64,000 nucleotides of DNA from Bog-756 sp963812525 (GCA_963812525.1 CAWEVL010000009.1:434001-498000); one strand, 5' to 3'; positions 20,224-29,510 are shown, numbered from the stretch's first letter. The notes: generated by a model from the letters alone, not told the origin. A program made the numbers and translations.

Positions 20224-20436
20224 GTGGCTTCCGGAACAGTGAAGTGGTTCAACGCTGAGAAGGGCTTCGGCTTCATCTCACAGCCCGACGGCGGGGACGA
20301 TGTCTTCGTGCATCACACCGCCATCCAGATGAACGGATTCCGCTCCCTCGAGGAGGGTCAGGCCGTGGAGTTCGACCTGCAGGAGGGCCCGAAGGGTCTC
20401 CAGGCGGTGGACGTGCGCCTGGCCCAGCCGGCCTAG
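20224..20436 (+). CDS. Cold-shock protein (CspA family)
   Basis: A 70-residue single cold-shock domain. RNP1 is KGFGFI and RNP2 is DVFVHHTAI, in the order usual for the family. It binds single-stranded nucleic acid and melts RNA structure. The GTG at 20224 directly precedes ASGTVKWFN and lies downstream of a GGAGGAAAGGGG purine tract. No following gene is close enough to be co-transcribed. Confidence 0.95.
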   Translation: MASGTVKWFNAEKGFGFISQPDGGDDVFVHHTAIQMNGFRSLEEGQAVEFDLQEGPKGLQAVDVRLAQPA

Positions 20437-20783
20437 CCCCCGCCCCCGGGCTCCGGTGGCCCGACGCGCACCCCCCGGCACTCGGATGTCGGGTCCTGGC
20501 GCCGGGTGTGGCGCCCGGTCCGCCCCATGACGGCCCCGCCCCGGCGCCGCCCCCCGGAGCTGGGAAGACCACAGCCGTCCGGCGACCGGACGGGCACCCG
20601 GCGACCCCGGTCGGACCCGGATGTGGCATCCGCGCCCAATTCTGGTTACCATTGAGTAACTACAGCGGTTCCGCCGACCGTCACGGCCGGCGGACGGATC
20701 GGTGCGCCGGACACCCCGACGACCGAGACCGAGCGCCAGTCGACTGGGAAAGGCCCCCCGGGGCCGGAACGGAGCAGGGCACC
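20437..20783. other. Gene-free interval with an inverted repeat upstream of the acyl-CoA dehydrogenase
   Basis: No conserved frame is seen. GTTAC-N6-GTAAC (20645-20660) is a small inverted repeat 124 bp upstream of the dehydrogenase and could be a TetR-type operator. GGCGCC-N6-GGCGCC (20498-20515) may be the cold-shock terminator. Confidence 0.35.
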
Positions 20784-21998
20784 ATGGCCGATTTCTCGAT
20801 GGACCTCAACGAGGACCAGCTACAGATCCAGAAGTGGGTCCACGACTTCGCCGAGAACGTGGTCCGACCGGCCGGACACGAGTGGGACGAGCGGGAGGAG
20901 ACGCCCTGGCCGATCATCCAGGAGGCCGCCGACATCGGCCTGTACTCGTTCGACTTCATCACCCAGTGCTTCTTCGACCCCACCGGCCTGACCCTGCCCA
21001 TCGCCAGCGAGGAGCTGTCGTGGGGAGACGCCGGCATCGCCCTGTCCATCTTCGGGAGCACCCTGGGCCTGGCCGGCATCGCCGCCAACGGGACGCCCGA
21101 CCAGCTCATGGAGTGGGGACCCCAGTGCTTCGGCACCCCGGAGAAGATCCAGATGGCCGCGTTCGCGGTGTCCGAGCCCGACGCCGGCTCCGACGTCTCC
21201 TCACTGCGCACCCGCGCCGTCTACGACGAGGCCAAGGACGAGTGGGTCCTCAACGGCACCAAGACGTGGATCACCAACGGCGGCATCGCCGACATCCACG
21301 TGGTGGTGGCCTCGGTCGACTCCGAGCTCGGGTCGAGGGGCCAGGCCAGCTTCATCGTGCCACCCGGCACCCCGGGGATCTCCCAGGGGCAGAAGTTCCA
21401 GAAGATGGGGATCCGGGCCTCGCACACCGCCGAGGTGGTGCTCGACGACTGCCGGGTGCCCGGTCACTGCCTGCTGGGCGGCAAGGAGAAGCTCGACGAG
21501 AAGCTGGCCCGGGCCCGTGAGGGCAAGCGGTCCTCGAGCCAGGCGGCCATGAAGACCTTCGAGGGCTCCCGTCCCACCGTCGGGGCCCAGGCCCTCGGGA
21601 TCGCCCGGGCGGCGTACGAGTACTCCCTCGACTACGCCAAGGAACGCAAGGCCTTCGGCCGGGCCATCATCGAGAACCAGGCCATCGCCTTCAAGCTCGC
21701 CGACATGAAGACCCGCATCGACGCCTCCCGCCTGCTCGTGTGGCGGGCGTCGTGGATGGCCAGCCAGGGCAAGGAGTTCTCCGCCGGCGAAGGCTCGATG
21801 TCCAAGCTGTTCGCCGGGGAGACGGCGGTGCACGTGACCGAGGAGGCCATCCAGATCATGGGCGGCTACGGGTACATCCGCGAGCATCCCGTCGAGCGGT
21901 GGCACCGTGACTCGAAGATCTACACCATCTTCGAGGGCACCTCCGAGATCCAGCGGCTGATCATCGCCCGGGCCATCTCCGGGGTGCACATCAGATAG
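20784..21998 (+). CDS. Acyl-CoA dehydrogenase
   Basis: A 404-residue FAD enzyme of fatty-acid or related acyl-CoA beta-oxidation. Residues about 1-120 are the N-terminal helical domain. The middle domain has FAVSEPDAGSDVSSLRT and WVLNGTKTWITNGG. The C-terminal domain has QIMGGYGYIREHPVERWHRD, then KIYTIFEGTSEIQRLIIAR with the catalytic-glutamate region. Length and motifs are complete. The substrate chain length cannot be told. The ATG at 20784 begins six residues before the conserved LNEDQLQIQ. It converges with a membrane-protein gene. Confidence 0.93.
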   Translation: MADFSMDLNEDQLQIQKWVHDFAENVVRPAGHEWDEREETPWPIIQEAADIGLYSFDFITQCFFDPTGLTLPIASEELSWGDAGIALSIFGSTLGLAGIAANGTPDQLMEWGPQCFGTPEKIQMAAFAVSEPDAGSDVSSLRTRAVYDEAKDEWVLNGTKTWITNGGIADIHVVVASVDSELGSRGQASFIVPPGTPGISQGQKFQKMGIRASHTAEVVLDDCRVPGHCLLGGKEKLDEKLARAREGKRSSSQAAMKTFEGSRPTVGAQALGIARAAYEYSLDYAKERKAFGRAIIENQAIAFKLADMKTRIDASRLLVWRASWMASQGKEFSAGEGSMSKLFAGETAVHVTEEAIQIMGGYGYIREHPVERWHRDSKIYTIFEGTSEIQRLIIARAISGVHIR

Positions 21999-22067
21999 CC
22001 GGTCCGGGGTTCCGCCACCTCGCCGGTCGGGGGTGCCCCGCCGGACCCACCTGTTGGGCAGATCGTC

Positions 22068-22095
22068 CGTTCACCGTTCACCGTTCACCGTTCGC
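22068..22095. repeat. Four tandem 7-bp repeats
   Basis: CGTTCAC occurs three times in a row, followed by CGTTCGC, in the gap between the convergent acyl-CoA dehydrogenase and membrane-protein genes. Confidence 0.7.
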
Positions 22096-22103
22096 TGTCG
22101 CCG

Positions 22104-23180
22104 TCATGGCCAAGCCCGGTCCACCGCCATGGGGGCGGTGGCGGGGCCCGGGCGGCCGGCCCGGAGCCCGACGACCAACAGGACCAGGGGCGCCCCCAAC
22201 CACAGGGCCAGGAAGGCGGTCATTCCCACCGCGACGGCCGCCGGCGAGGGCGACTGCCCGGCGGCCATGAAGATGGCGAAGAGGTCGATGCTGACGGCCC
22301 AGGCCAGCCACAGCCACCGACGGCGGCTGATGATGGCCCCGACGGCGAGCACCACGGGAGTGGCCAGCCCCACGGTCACGAGGGGCAGCCACCACGTCCA
22401 ACGGAGCCACGACCGACCGCAGTTGCCAATCTTGCCCGAGCGGGTCCGTCGGGGTGGGACCGACGGCAGGTCGCCGGCTGCATTCAACCACTCGGCCGTG
22501 GCGGTGGCCTCGCTCGGGGGCGTGGCGTGCATCGAGCTGGGGATCTGCCGGGGGGTCGGCGACGTCGAGGTGTGCAGCCAGATCCCGGGTCGACCGTCCG
22601 AGCCACCGGAGAACCCCGTGACCGTCGACCAGAGGATCCGCTCGGAGCCGAACAAGGTGGTCCTTCGGACCCCGAGCCGGTCGGCCGCGGTCCCGGTGAG
22701 GGAAAGGCGGGCCAACAGGCCGAGGGTGGTGACGGCCAGGATGACCGACCAGGTCACCTGGGCCGACCGTTCGTGGTCCGTTCCCCCGAACCACACGGCC
22801 CAGACGAGCAGCATGCCCGATGGGAACAGCAGCAGGGCGGCGAGGGCGCCGGCGTGGACCCAGAACCCCGGCGCCCGATGGGCCCGACCGGTGATGGCTT
22901 CGACGGTGAGGGGATCGGGGGCCCGACGGAGGGTGGGTGGCGGGGGCTCGGCGGGGACCGTCGACCACACCGGCCAGGCGGCGGCCGGGGCCGGGGGCGG
23001 GGAGGGCCAGGTGGCCGCGGACACCGGCCACGCCGGAGCCGGTGGCCCTACGGGTGCAGGCCACGACGGAGGCACCGGCGTGGGGGTCGGGCGGAAGCCG
23101 TCCCCCGGGTAGGGGGCGTTGCCCCAGGCCAATCCGATCCGGTCACCGGCCCCCTCGTGTTCTGCGTACTCGCCCACCAC
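22104..23180 (-). CDS. Membrane protein with proline-rich N-terminus and PH-like segment, putative SARP target
   Basis: A 358-residue protein I cannot name. The first ~95 residues are rich in Pro, Ala and Trp with no signal peptide. Two membrane segments follow (ALAALLLFPSGMLLVWAVWF, VILAVTTLGLLA). Next comes a soluble stretch (LGVRRTTLFGSERILWSTVTGF) that resembles bacterial PH-like domains, and then three more hydrophobic segments to the C-terminus. The GTG at 23180 has AAGGAGG 3-4 nt upstream. It lies just downstream of the PknG operon on the same strand, with its own promoter carrying the same TTACC direct repeats as that operon, so it probably belongs to the same regulon. Confidence 0.7.
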   Translation of the reverse strand: MVGEYAEHEGAGDRIGLAWGNAPYPGDGFRPTPTPVPPSWPAPVGPPAPAWPVSAATWPSPPPAPAAAWPVWSTVPAEPPPPTLRRAPDPLTVEAITGRAHRAPGFWVHAGALAALLLFPSGMLLVWAVWFGGTDHERSAQVTWSVILAVTTLGLLARLSLTGTAADRLGVRRTTLFGSERILWSTVTGFSGGSDGRPGIWLHTSTSPTPRQIPSSMHATPPSEATATAEWLNAAGDLPSVPPRRTRSGKIGNCGRSWLRWTWWLPLVTVGLATPVVLAVGAIISRRRWLWLAWAVSIDLFAIFMAAGQSPSPAAVAVGMTAFLALWLGAPLVLLVVGLRAGRPGPATAPMAVDRAWP

Positions 23181-23204
23181 CGGCCTCCTTGTTCGCCTGC
23201 GTGC

Positions 23205-23235
23205 ACGGTACGGACGTCCGGTAAGGGCCCGGTAA
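23205..23235 (-). promoter_or_regulatory. SARP-type promoter, site C (downstream membrane gene)
   Basis: On the minus strand: TTACC, GGGCCC, TTACC, a 9-bp spacer, then TACCGT as -10. The two TTACC copies are 11 bp apart, one helical turn, and the second sits where a -35 box would be. Predicted start is 23198, leaving an 18-nt leader with the AAGGAGG site. The geometry is identical to the two sites at 33168-33198 and 33284-33314. Confidence 0.7.
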
Positions 23236-23249
23236 GTCCCTGCCGGTGG

Positions 23250-24785
23250 CTACGGGACGGCCACCTGCACGGGCACCGTCCAGCGCAGCTCGGACGAGTC
23301 GAGGACGATGGCCCGCTCGAGGGCCAGGAGGTCGGCGGCGGGCTCGACCCCGTACTCCTCGCCCAGGATCTCCCGCACCCTCTGGAAAGCCCGGAGGGCC
23401 TCCACCTGGCGACCCGATCGGTACAGGGCCAGCATCAGCTGGGCCCACCGCCGCTGGCGCAGCGGCTCCTCCTCCACGGCGGCCTGCGCCTCGGGGAGCA
23501 CGCCGACATGGTCGCCCAGCTTCAGGCGGCCCTCGACCAGGTCCTCCTCGGTGGTGGCCTTGAGCTCGCGGAGGCGGGTCACCTCCGTGGATCCCACCGG
23601 TCCGTCGGTCAGGTCGGGGAGCGGATCACCCCGCCACAGCTCGAGGGCCCTGAGGTGCTCGGCAACCGCCGATCCCGGGTGGCCGGCCTCCAACAGTTCC
23701 CGGCCGCGGGCGCTCCGACGTTCGAAGCGGAAGACGTCGACCACGTCCTTCGGCCCCAGGAGCTGGTAGCCCCGGGGGGTCGTCTCGATGGCCCCGTCCG
23801 GCAGGTCGCGGCGGAGGGTGGAGATGTACCCCTGCAGCGCCTTGTTGGCGGTGCGGGGCTCACGGTCGCCCCACAGTGCCCATTCGAGGTCGCCTGAGGA
23901 CACGCTGGCCCCGATCCGGAGGGCCAGGACGGCCAGAACGGCCCGGGCCTTGGGTGCGCCGATCACCACCGGCTCCCCGGCCACGGTGAGTTGCAGGGGT
24001 CCGAGCAACGCCACGTCCATCCCGAAGCGCCCCCGGGCCACGGAACGGGTGTCCCGTGACGGGGCCTCGTCGTCCGTGCCGAGGTGCTCGGGGGCATCGC
24101 CCCGCTCGACGGTCAGGGCGGTCCACGCCCCGATGTGGATCCGGTCACCGTCGCGGAGGGGGACGGGTTGATCGGGTGGGACGGGATCGTGGTCCGCATT
24201 GAGGAACGTGCCGTTGGTGGACCGCTGGTCCACGAGCGCCCAGTCGCCTTCGGGTTGGCGCATCAGGACGGCGTGCCGGTGGGAGACGCCTACGTCCTCG
24301 AGCGGTCCGGACAGGTCGATCTCCGGGACGATGCCCTTGGACAGGCTCCGGCGACCGATGCGGACGTAGTCACCGTGCAGGGGTATCCGACGGGAATGGA
24401 CCGTGTCGGGAAACTCGATCCCGCCCGGCTCGACCTGCTCGTAGTAGGCACGATCGGGCCGGGCCACGATGTCCCAGCGCTGCTCCTCCCAGACCGGGAT
24501 GCTGTCGGGAATCTCGAAGTGGTAGCCGCACTGGCTGCACGACGACGAGGTCTCGGTCAGCGAACCGCAGTTGGGGCAACGGCCGGTGGCCGGTGAGTCG
24601 GTGCCCGCCTCGGGGACCGACGAGGTGTCGAGGGGACCCGCAGCGTCCGGTCCCGGCTGCGGATCCGGGGCCGGGTTCGGATCCGACGATGTGGCTGCCA
24701 CCTCCGCTGGGACCATCAGCACCCCACAGACGGTGCACGTCCGGACGCTCCCGGACTCGTGACCGCGGGGGCAGAGCGTCGTCAC
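23250..24785 (-). CDS. Zinc-ribbon/FHA/SARP transcriptional regulator
   Basis: A 511-residue multidomain protein. Ribbon 1 uses Cys5, His9, Cys17 and Cys20. Ribbon 2 is CPNC...CSQCG at about 70-86. An FHA domain (about 130-225) has RIGRRS, VSHRHA and STNGTFLN, the phosphothreonine-binding set. A SARP-type winged helix (about 255-350) has LGPLQLTVAGEPVVIGAPKARAVLA cut by WALWGD, and a BTAD domain (about 355-495) follows. EmbR has SARP and BTAD before FHA; here FHA comes first. FHA modules bind phosphorylated kinases or substrates, so PknG is the likely input. It is the last gene of the operon, and its GTG overlaps the VWA stop. Tandem TTACC repeats at three nearby promoters suit its DNA-binding domain. 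Confidence 0.88.
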   Translation of the reverse strand: MTTLCPRGHESGSVRTCTVCGVLMVPAEVAATSSDPNPAPDPQPGPDAAGPLDTSSVPEAGTDSPATGRCPNCGSLTETSSSCSQCGYHFEIPDSIPVWEEQRWDIVARPDRAYYEQVEPGGIEFPDTVHSRRIPLHGDYVRIGRRSLSKGIVPEIDLSGPLEDVGVSHRHAVLMRQPEGDWALVDQRSTNGTFLNADHDPVPPDQPVPLRDGDRIHIGAWTALTVERGDAPEHLGTDDEAPSRDTRSVARGRFGMDVALLGPLQLTVAGEPVVIGAPKARAVLAVLALRIGASVSSGDLEWALWGDREPRTANKALQGYISTLRRDLPDGAIETTPRGYQLLGPKDVVDVFRFERRSARGRELLEAGHPGSAVAEHLRALELWRGDPLPDLTDGPVGSTEVTRLRELKATTEEDLVEGRLKLGDHVGVLPEAQAAVEEEPLRQRRWAQLMLALYRSGRQVEALRAFQRVREILGEEYGVEPAADLLALERAIVLDSSELRWTVPVQVAVP

Positions 24786-26065
24786 GGCCGGGTCCGGACG
24801 GTCCGGGTCGACCGTGTCTCCACGATCATCACGTCGGTGTCGTCCACCACGGCCTTGGGCCGTACCAGTCCGGTGGCGGCATCCTCGATCTCCACCACCG
24901 TGGCCAGGCGGTCGAGGGCGTCGTCATTCCCGTGCTCGGCGGCCAGCCGGACGGCCTGGCCGAACCGACTGGTGGCGGTGTCCACGTCGCCGGACCGGTG
25001 GGCGTCGATCCCCTGCTGGATCACCTCGGCCAGCTCGCTCTCGCCCATGGCCTCGGCCACCCGTCGATTGATGTGGGTCGACCGTTCGACGTCCCCCGTC
25101 CAGATCGCCTTGACCAGCGCCTGTCCGGCGACGGCCTCGCCGACCAGGAGCGAGATCCGCCCGGCCAGCATCTCGTCGTCGATGGCCCCGGGCACGACGC
25201 GGACGGTGAGGTGGTAGTCCCGGGACTCGTCTCCCCAGGATCCCGTGGGGTAGTCCCCACTCAGTGGACCAGAGGACGTGCGGGACCCGGTCAGGTCGAG
25301 CATGACCGGCTCCAGCTGCTTGAGCAGCGTCACCTCTGCGCCGTGGGGCGTCCAGATGCGCAGCGTGACCTCGGGCACCCGCTTGCTCAGGGACTGCTGC
25401 ATCATCTCGGAGAAGTCGGCGCTCAGGCCCGAGGGATGGGCGACGATGTCGTAGGTGCCGAGGAGGGCGGTGGCAATGGTACGCAGCTCGGCCACCTTCC
25501 AGTCCGTCCCCACCCCCCGGCAGTCGCACTGGAACACCCCTTCGGCCTGGGCGAGGACCTGCTGGAGGATCTCGGGGGTCTCGTGTTCGTTCCGACCGTC
25601 GGTCAGCAGGATGGCGTGTCTGATCCCGGGCTCGTCACGGAGGACGTGGGTGGCCAGGCTGATCCAGGCCCCGATGGCCGTCCCCCCCCTGGCCTTGAGC
25701 GCCCGCAGCGAGTCGGTGGCCTCGCGGCGCGTCGCCGGAGACGACACGGCCAGTGGCGGCTGGGTCGGGTAGACCACCTGCGCCGTCTGGTGCCCGCTGA
25801 TGACTCCGAAGCGGACCCCGTCGGGGAGGCTTCCGATCGCCGCCGCGGTGGCCGCCTTGGCTTCGTGGAGCTTGCCCCCCTGCATCGAGCCGGACGTGTC
25901 GAGGATGATCAGTTCGGCCCGCTCGCCGCCCGGTGCGGCCAGCTCGCCGGCCCCCGGGAGGTCTCCGGCCGTTCCGGCGGCCGTCACCGTGATCACCGCG
26001 TTCATCACGTCGGCTCCCTCGGGGAGGAACTCGTTCTGGAAGCACTCCATCTGGAATTCGGCCAT
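24782..26065 (-). CDS. VWA domain-containing protein of the PknG operon
   Basis: A 427-residue cytoplasmic protein. The N-terminus EFQMECFQNEFLPEGADVMNAVITVTA leads into a von Willebrand A domain with the metal site DTSGSM, a threonine in GGTAIG and LLTDGRNEH. Beyond about residue 230 there is a beta-rich segment and then helices that may be TPR-like (HRSGDVDTATSRFGQAVRLAAEHG). VWA domains bind protein partners through a bound Mg. In this operon it may be a scaffold or substrate of the kinase/phosphatase pair. The ATG at 26065 has GAGG 6 nt upstream; a GTG at 26077 overlapping the PP2C stop is an alternative. Function is otherwise unknown. Confidence 0.82.
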   Translation of the reverse strand: MAEFQMECFQNEFLPEGADVMNAVITVTAAGTAGDLPGAGELAAPGGERAELIILDTSGSMQGGKLHEAKAATAAAIGSLPDGVRFGVISGHQTAQVVYPTQPPLAVSSPATRREATDSLRALKARGGTAIGAWISLATHVLRDEPGIRHAILLTDGRNEHETPEILQQVLAQAEGVFQCDCRGVGTDWKVAELRTIATALLGTYDIVAHPSGLSADFSEMMQQSLSKRVPEVTLRIWTPHGAEVTLLKQLEPVMLDLTGSRTSSGPLSGDYPTGSWGDESRDYHLTVRVVPGAIDDEMLAGRISLLVGEAVAGQALVKAIWTGDVERSTHINRRVAEAMGESELAEVIQQGIDAHRSGDVDTATSRFGQAVRLAAEHGNDDALDRLATVVEIEDAATGLVRPKAVVDDTDVMIVETRSTRTVRTRP

Positions 26066-26073
26066 GGTCGACC

Positions 26074-27069
26074 TCACCCTTCTTCAGTAGCGGGATTTCC
26101 GCCCGGCTCCGACGGCTCCGGGCCGAGCGGCAGGACGGCGACCGTGACGTTGTCGTGGCCCCCGGCCCGCAGGGCCGCCCGCATGAGGTGCCGGGCGATA
26201 CCGAGCGGGGACCGGTCGGTCGAACCGGTGGCCTCTCGGGCCAGCCGCTCCGGTGCCTCGAAATAGTTCCAAAGGCCGTCACTGCACAGCACCAGCAGTC
26301 CGGGCTCCGACACGCCGACGATGGTGAGGTCCACGTCGACCGGTCCGGCACCGGCGCCGATCCAGCGGGTGATGGTGTGGGCCTCGGGGTCCCCGTACGC
26401 CCGCGTGGGATCGACTCCGCCGGCGATCTGCTCCTCGGCCCACGAGTCGTCCACCGTGAGCAGGCGGGACGACTCCGGAGGGTCGACCAGCCAGTAGGCC
26501 CGGCTGTCCCCGACACCGGCCACCGCCAGATGACCCGGGGCGGTGACCGCCGCCACCAGGGTGGTGGAGGGGGACCGGTCCGTCCCGACCCCCTCGTCGC
26601 TGTCCAGCGTGCACACCTGGGACTGGGCCTCGGCGAAGGCCCGTCGGAACGACTCGAGGAGCACCTCGTCCACCGGCCACCGGGGAGCCTTGGTCAGCTG
26701 CTCGAGGACGCCCCGTGCCGCCCGGGCGGCGAGCTGCGAGGCGCGGTGGGCATCGTCGGTCGAGGCCACGCCGTCGCAGACCACCGCCACCGACCGTCCG
26801 CCGTCGGCCGCCACCGACACCGAGTCCTCGTTGCGCCGCCGGCGCCGACCCCGGTCGGAGACGGCGGCCACCGTTCCGAGGTCGATCTCCATACGGCGGG
26901 CCTTCTCCTCGCCCGCGGGGGCCGGATGGCGTTCGACGTCCGGAGGGGCGGCCAACCGGGATCCACACGTCTCGCAGTACCGCTCCCGCGGGAGGGTCGG
27001 CGACTGGCAGGTCGAGCAGCGGGACGGCTCGGCGGCCACCACGGCCGGGGTCGGTGGCTCGGGGCTCAC
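26074..27069 (-). CDS. PP2C-family serine/threonine protein phosphatase with N-terminal zinc ribbon
   Basis: A 331-residue protein. A zinc ribbon (Cys18, Cys21, Cys32, Cys35) precedes a PP2C domain from about residue 60. Metal-binding motifs are RRRNEDS, VVCDGVAS, GVGDSRAYWL, CSDGLWNYF and GHDNVTVAV, so the enzyme looks active. It should remove phosphate from Ser/Thr residues in the cytoplasm and, by position, oppose the PknG kinase encoded immediately upstream. Its GTG overlaps the pknG stop by four bases, which indicates coupled translation. No membrane segment is present, unlike PstP. Confidence 0.88.
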   Translation of the reverse strand: MSPEPPTPAVVAAEPSRCSTCQSPTLPRERYCETCGSRLAAPPDVERHPAPAGEEKARRMEIDLGTVAAVSDRGRRRRRNEDSVSVAADGGRSVAVVCDGVASTDDAHRASQLAARAARGVLEQLTKAPRWPVDEVLLESFRRAFAEAQSQVCTLDSDEGVGTDRSPSTTLVAAVTAPGHLAVAGVGDSRAYWLVDPPESSRLLTVDDSWAEEQIAGGVDPTRAYGDPEAHTITRWIGAGAGPVDVDLTIVGVSEPGLLVLCSDGLWNYFEAPERLAREATGSTDRSPLGIARHLMRAALRAGGHDNVTVAVLPLGPEPSEPGGNPATEEG

Positions 27070-29510
27070 GTCAGCGTCCTGGGCCGGCGGGCATTGGCCA
27101 GATCGACCAGCCTGATCCGGTGGTCGTCGGTGGGCGCCAGCTTGGCCAACGAGCGGTAGGTGCGTTCCAGGCCGTGGCGAAGGTCGGACTCGTCGAGCGG
27201 GGCACCGGCCAGGACCACCGCCGGGTCGGGGGCCAGGCGATCCTCGAGCAGGCCGTGCAGGGCCTGCTCGAGCACGTCGCGGGCCAGGGGGAGACGGGTC
27301 GACGGTTCGATGACCAGCGTGTTGAGGATGGCGGACGCCGAGGTGAGGTCATCGAGGGTCGGAGCGTTGCCCCCCACCGCCATGGTCCGCAACCGGACCG
27401 TGGCGATCTGCGCCTCGAGGTGGGAGCTGGACGAGGTCGGGACGAGGGCGAGGGCGGCCACCGCACCGGCGCGGTCCCCCTGGGCCGTCCGGACCCGGGC
27501 CAGGCCGAAGCAGGCCCCGGCGTAGGACGGGTTGGTGGCGGCCACCAGCTCATAGGAGTGCCCGGCCCCACCGAGGTCGTCCGACGACCGGTCGGGGCGG
27601 TCGGGCCCCTGGGCCGGCGGGGGTGGGTCCTGGGCGCGGGGGACGCCCAACTCTTGGGCCATCGCCGTGGCCAGTCGGGGGGCCAGTTCACCCGGGAGCT
27701 CGGCCGCCACCACCGAAAAGAACGGTTCGGCGTCCCGCGACCGTCCGGCGGCGAGATGGAGCACGCCCCGCCACCAGGCCACCCGCCACGCACCGGCCCT
27801 GGCCTCCGGCGACTCGAGCTCCTGGAAGGCCTCGGCGAACCGTCCCTCCTCGATCAGCGAGTGGGCCAGGCCGAACACCAGCTCGGGGGTACGGGGTGCC
27901 GTCTCCAGGATGGACTGGACCTGGTCGGGGCTGGAGACCGCAGCCGCAGCCAGCAGCCCGGCCGCCGGATCGAACGGATCCACCGCCGGGACCGGAAGAT
28001 CACGCCAGTTGGCACCGAGCACGCCTTGGCCGAGCTCACCGCTGAAGTTCGTGCTGGCCGCCGGGGGCGGGCTGCCTCCGTCCAGGGCGACGACCTGTCG
28101 GAGCACTCCGACGAGCTGCTCGGCCATCTCGCCGGCCGACTGGAATCGCGCCGCCGGGTCGGGCGCCGTGGCCTTCGACAGGAACTGATGGAACGACTCG
28201 TAGCGCACGAACGCCGGCACCTGGTGGGCTGGAGGCAGAGTGAAGGCGTACCGCTTCTCGTCCTGGAACCCTGGGAGGTCGAGGCTCAGCACGGCCAGGG
28301 TCCGGGCCACGGTGTAGAGGTCCGAGGTGATGGAGGCTCCGTGGTCGGGAACCTCGGGAGCCTGGTACCCCACGGTGCCGTACAGGTCGCTCTCCTCGTC
28401 GTCGAGGGCCCGCACCCCGCCCAGGTCGATGAGCTTCAACTGTTCTTCGGTCTGGATCACGTTGTCCGGTTTGAAGTCGCAGAAGAGCAGCCCCCTCCGG
28501 TGGAGATAGCCGAAGGCCGGCAGGATCTCGAGGATGTAGGCGATGGACTGGGCGACCGGGAGGGGAGCGCCGTTCACCTCCCGGTGGCGGTTGCGTGTCT
28601 CGCGCAGGGACTCACCCCCGACGTACTCCATGACGATGTAGCCGGCGTCGCAGTGCTGGACGAAGTTGTAGATCTTGACGATGTTGGGGTGCTCGACTTC
28701 GGCCAGGAACCGCTGCTCGGCGATGGCCGCGGCCATGGCGGAGTCATCCTTCGAGTCCAGGAGGCCCTTCAAGACGACCCAACGGTCCGACACGTTCCTG
28801 TCCTGGGCCAGGTAGATCCAACCCAGCCCGCCGTGGGCGATGCAGCCGGCCACCTGGTACTGGCCCGAGACGAGATCGCCGGCCCAGAGCTTCGGGGTGA
28901 ATGAGTAGGCGGCTCCGCAGTGGGAGCAGAAGCCTTCGGTCCGTCCCGGCTGTCCGTCCCGGCTCCGACCCACCGGCTCGCTGCACCGGGCGCACATCCG
29001 CTTGCGCTCGGGAACCTCGGGGTCGGTGAGCACCGCGGCCCGGGGGTCGCCAGTGGCCACGGACGGGACCTCGACCAGGCCGGCGCCGAGGTTGCCGCGA
29101 CTTCCCTGGGAGCCGCCGGAGTCCCTGGTCCCGCCGGCGTTGCCTCCGGTCGGGGCCCGCCTCACCGTGGAGGTGCCCCGGCTGCCGGGCGTCGGTCCAG
29201 ACGGCACCGGCACCGGGACCGGGACCGGCGCGTTCCCCGCGGCGGCGCGCCCTGACCCGGGGGAGTCCACCGGTGGTGCCAGGCCACAGTGGTCGCAGAA
29301 TCCCTCCACGATCGCCCCGCGGCAGCCGGCCCGCTCGCAGGACCGGCCGGCCGGTGGCTCTCCGCCGTCATCGGCCCCGGGCGGAGTGGTGGCCGGCAAG
29401 GGCGCCGACGATGGGGTCCCGGGCGTGGCGGCGACGGCCTGGTGACCGCAGTGGTTGCAGTAGCCGTCCTGGATCTGACCGTCGCACCCCGGCCGCCGGC
29501 AGGGTTCCAT
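27066..29510 (-). CDS. pknG: Serine/threonine protein kinase PknG with three N-terminal zinc/rubredoxin modules
   Basis: An 814-residue PknG orthologue. Two extra zinc ribbons (Cys4/9/18/21 and Cys58/63/72/75) and a low-complexity linker precede the PknG rubredoxin module (Cys173/176/195/198). The kinase domain (about 215-470) has AHGGLGWIYLAQDRNV, the catalytic lysine in VVLKGL, GYIVMEYVGGESL, DFKPDNV and LIDLGGV. A C-terminal TPR domain follows. In mycobacteria and corynebacteria PknG phosphorylates the FHA protein GarA/OdhI in response to Asp/Glu sensed by GlnH-GlnX. The same partners are encoded upstream, and an FHA protein is encoded downstream. The ATG overlaps the previous stop (TGATG). 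Confidence 0.95.
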   Translation of the reverse strand: MEPCRRPGCDGQIQDGYCNHCGHQAVAATPGTPSSAPLPATTPPGADDGGEPPAGRSCERAGCRGAIVEGFCDHCGLAPPVDSPGSGRAAAGNAPVPVPVPVPSGPTPGSRGTSTVRRAPTGGNAGGTRDSGGSQGSRGNLGAGLVEVPSVATGDPRAAVLTDPEVPERKRMCARCSEPVGRSRDGQPGRTEGFCSHCGAAYSFTPKLWAGDLVSGQYQVAGCIAHGGLGWIYLAQDRNVSDRWVVLKGLLDSKDDSAMAAAIAEQRFLAEVEHPNIVKIYNFVQHCDAGYIVMEYVGGESLRETRNRHREVNGAPLPVAQSIAYILEILPAFGYLHRRGLLFCDFKPDNVIQTEEQLKLIDLGGVRALDDEESDLYGTVGYQAPEVPDHGASITSDLYTVARTLAVLSLDLPGFQDEKRYAFTLPPAHQVPAFVRYESFHQFLSKATAPDPAARFQSAGEMAEQLVGVLRQVVALDGGSPPPAASTNFSGELGQGVLGANWRDLPVPAVDPFDPAAGLLAAAAVSSPDQVQSILETAPRTPELVFGLAHSLIEEGRFAEAFQELESPEARAGAWRVAWWRGVLHLAAGRSRDAEPFFSVVAAELPGELAPRLATAMAQELGVPRAQDPPPPAQGPDRPDRSSDDLGGAGHSYELVAATNPSYAGACFGLARVRTAQGDRAGAVAALALVPTSSSSHLEAQIATVRLRTMAVGGNAPTLDDLTSASAILNTLVIEPSTRLPLARDVLEQALHGLLEDRLAPDPAVVLAGAPLDESDLRHGLERTYRSLAKLAPTDDHRIRLVDLANARRPRTLT

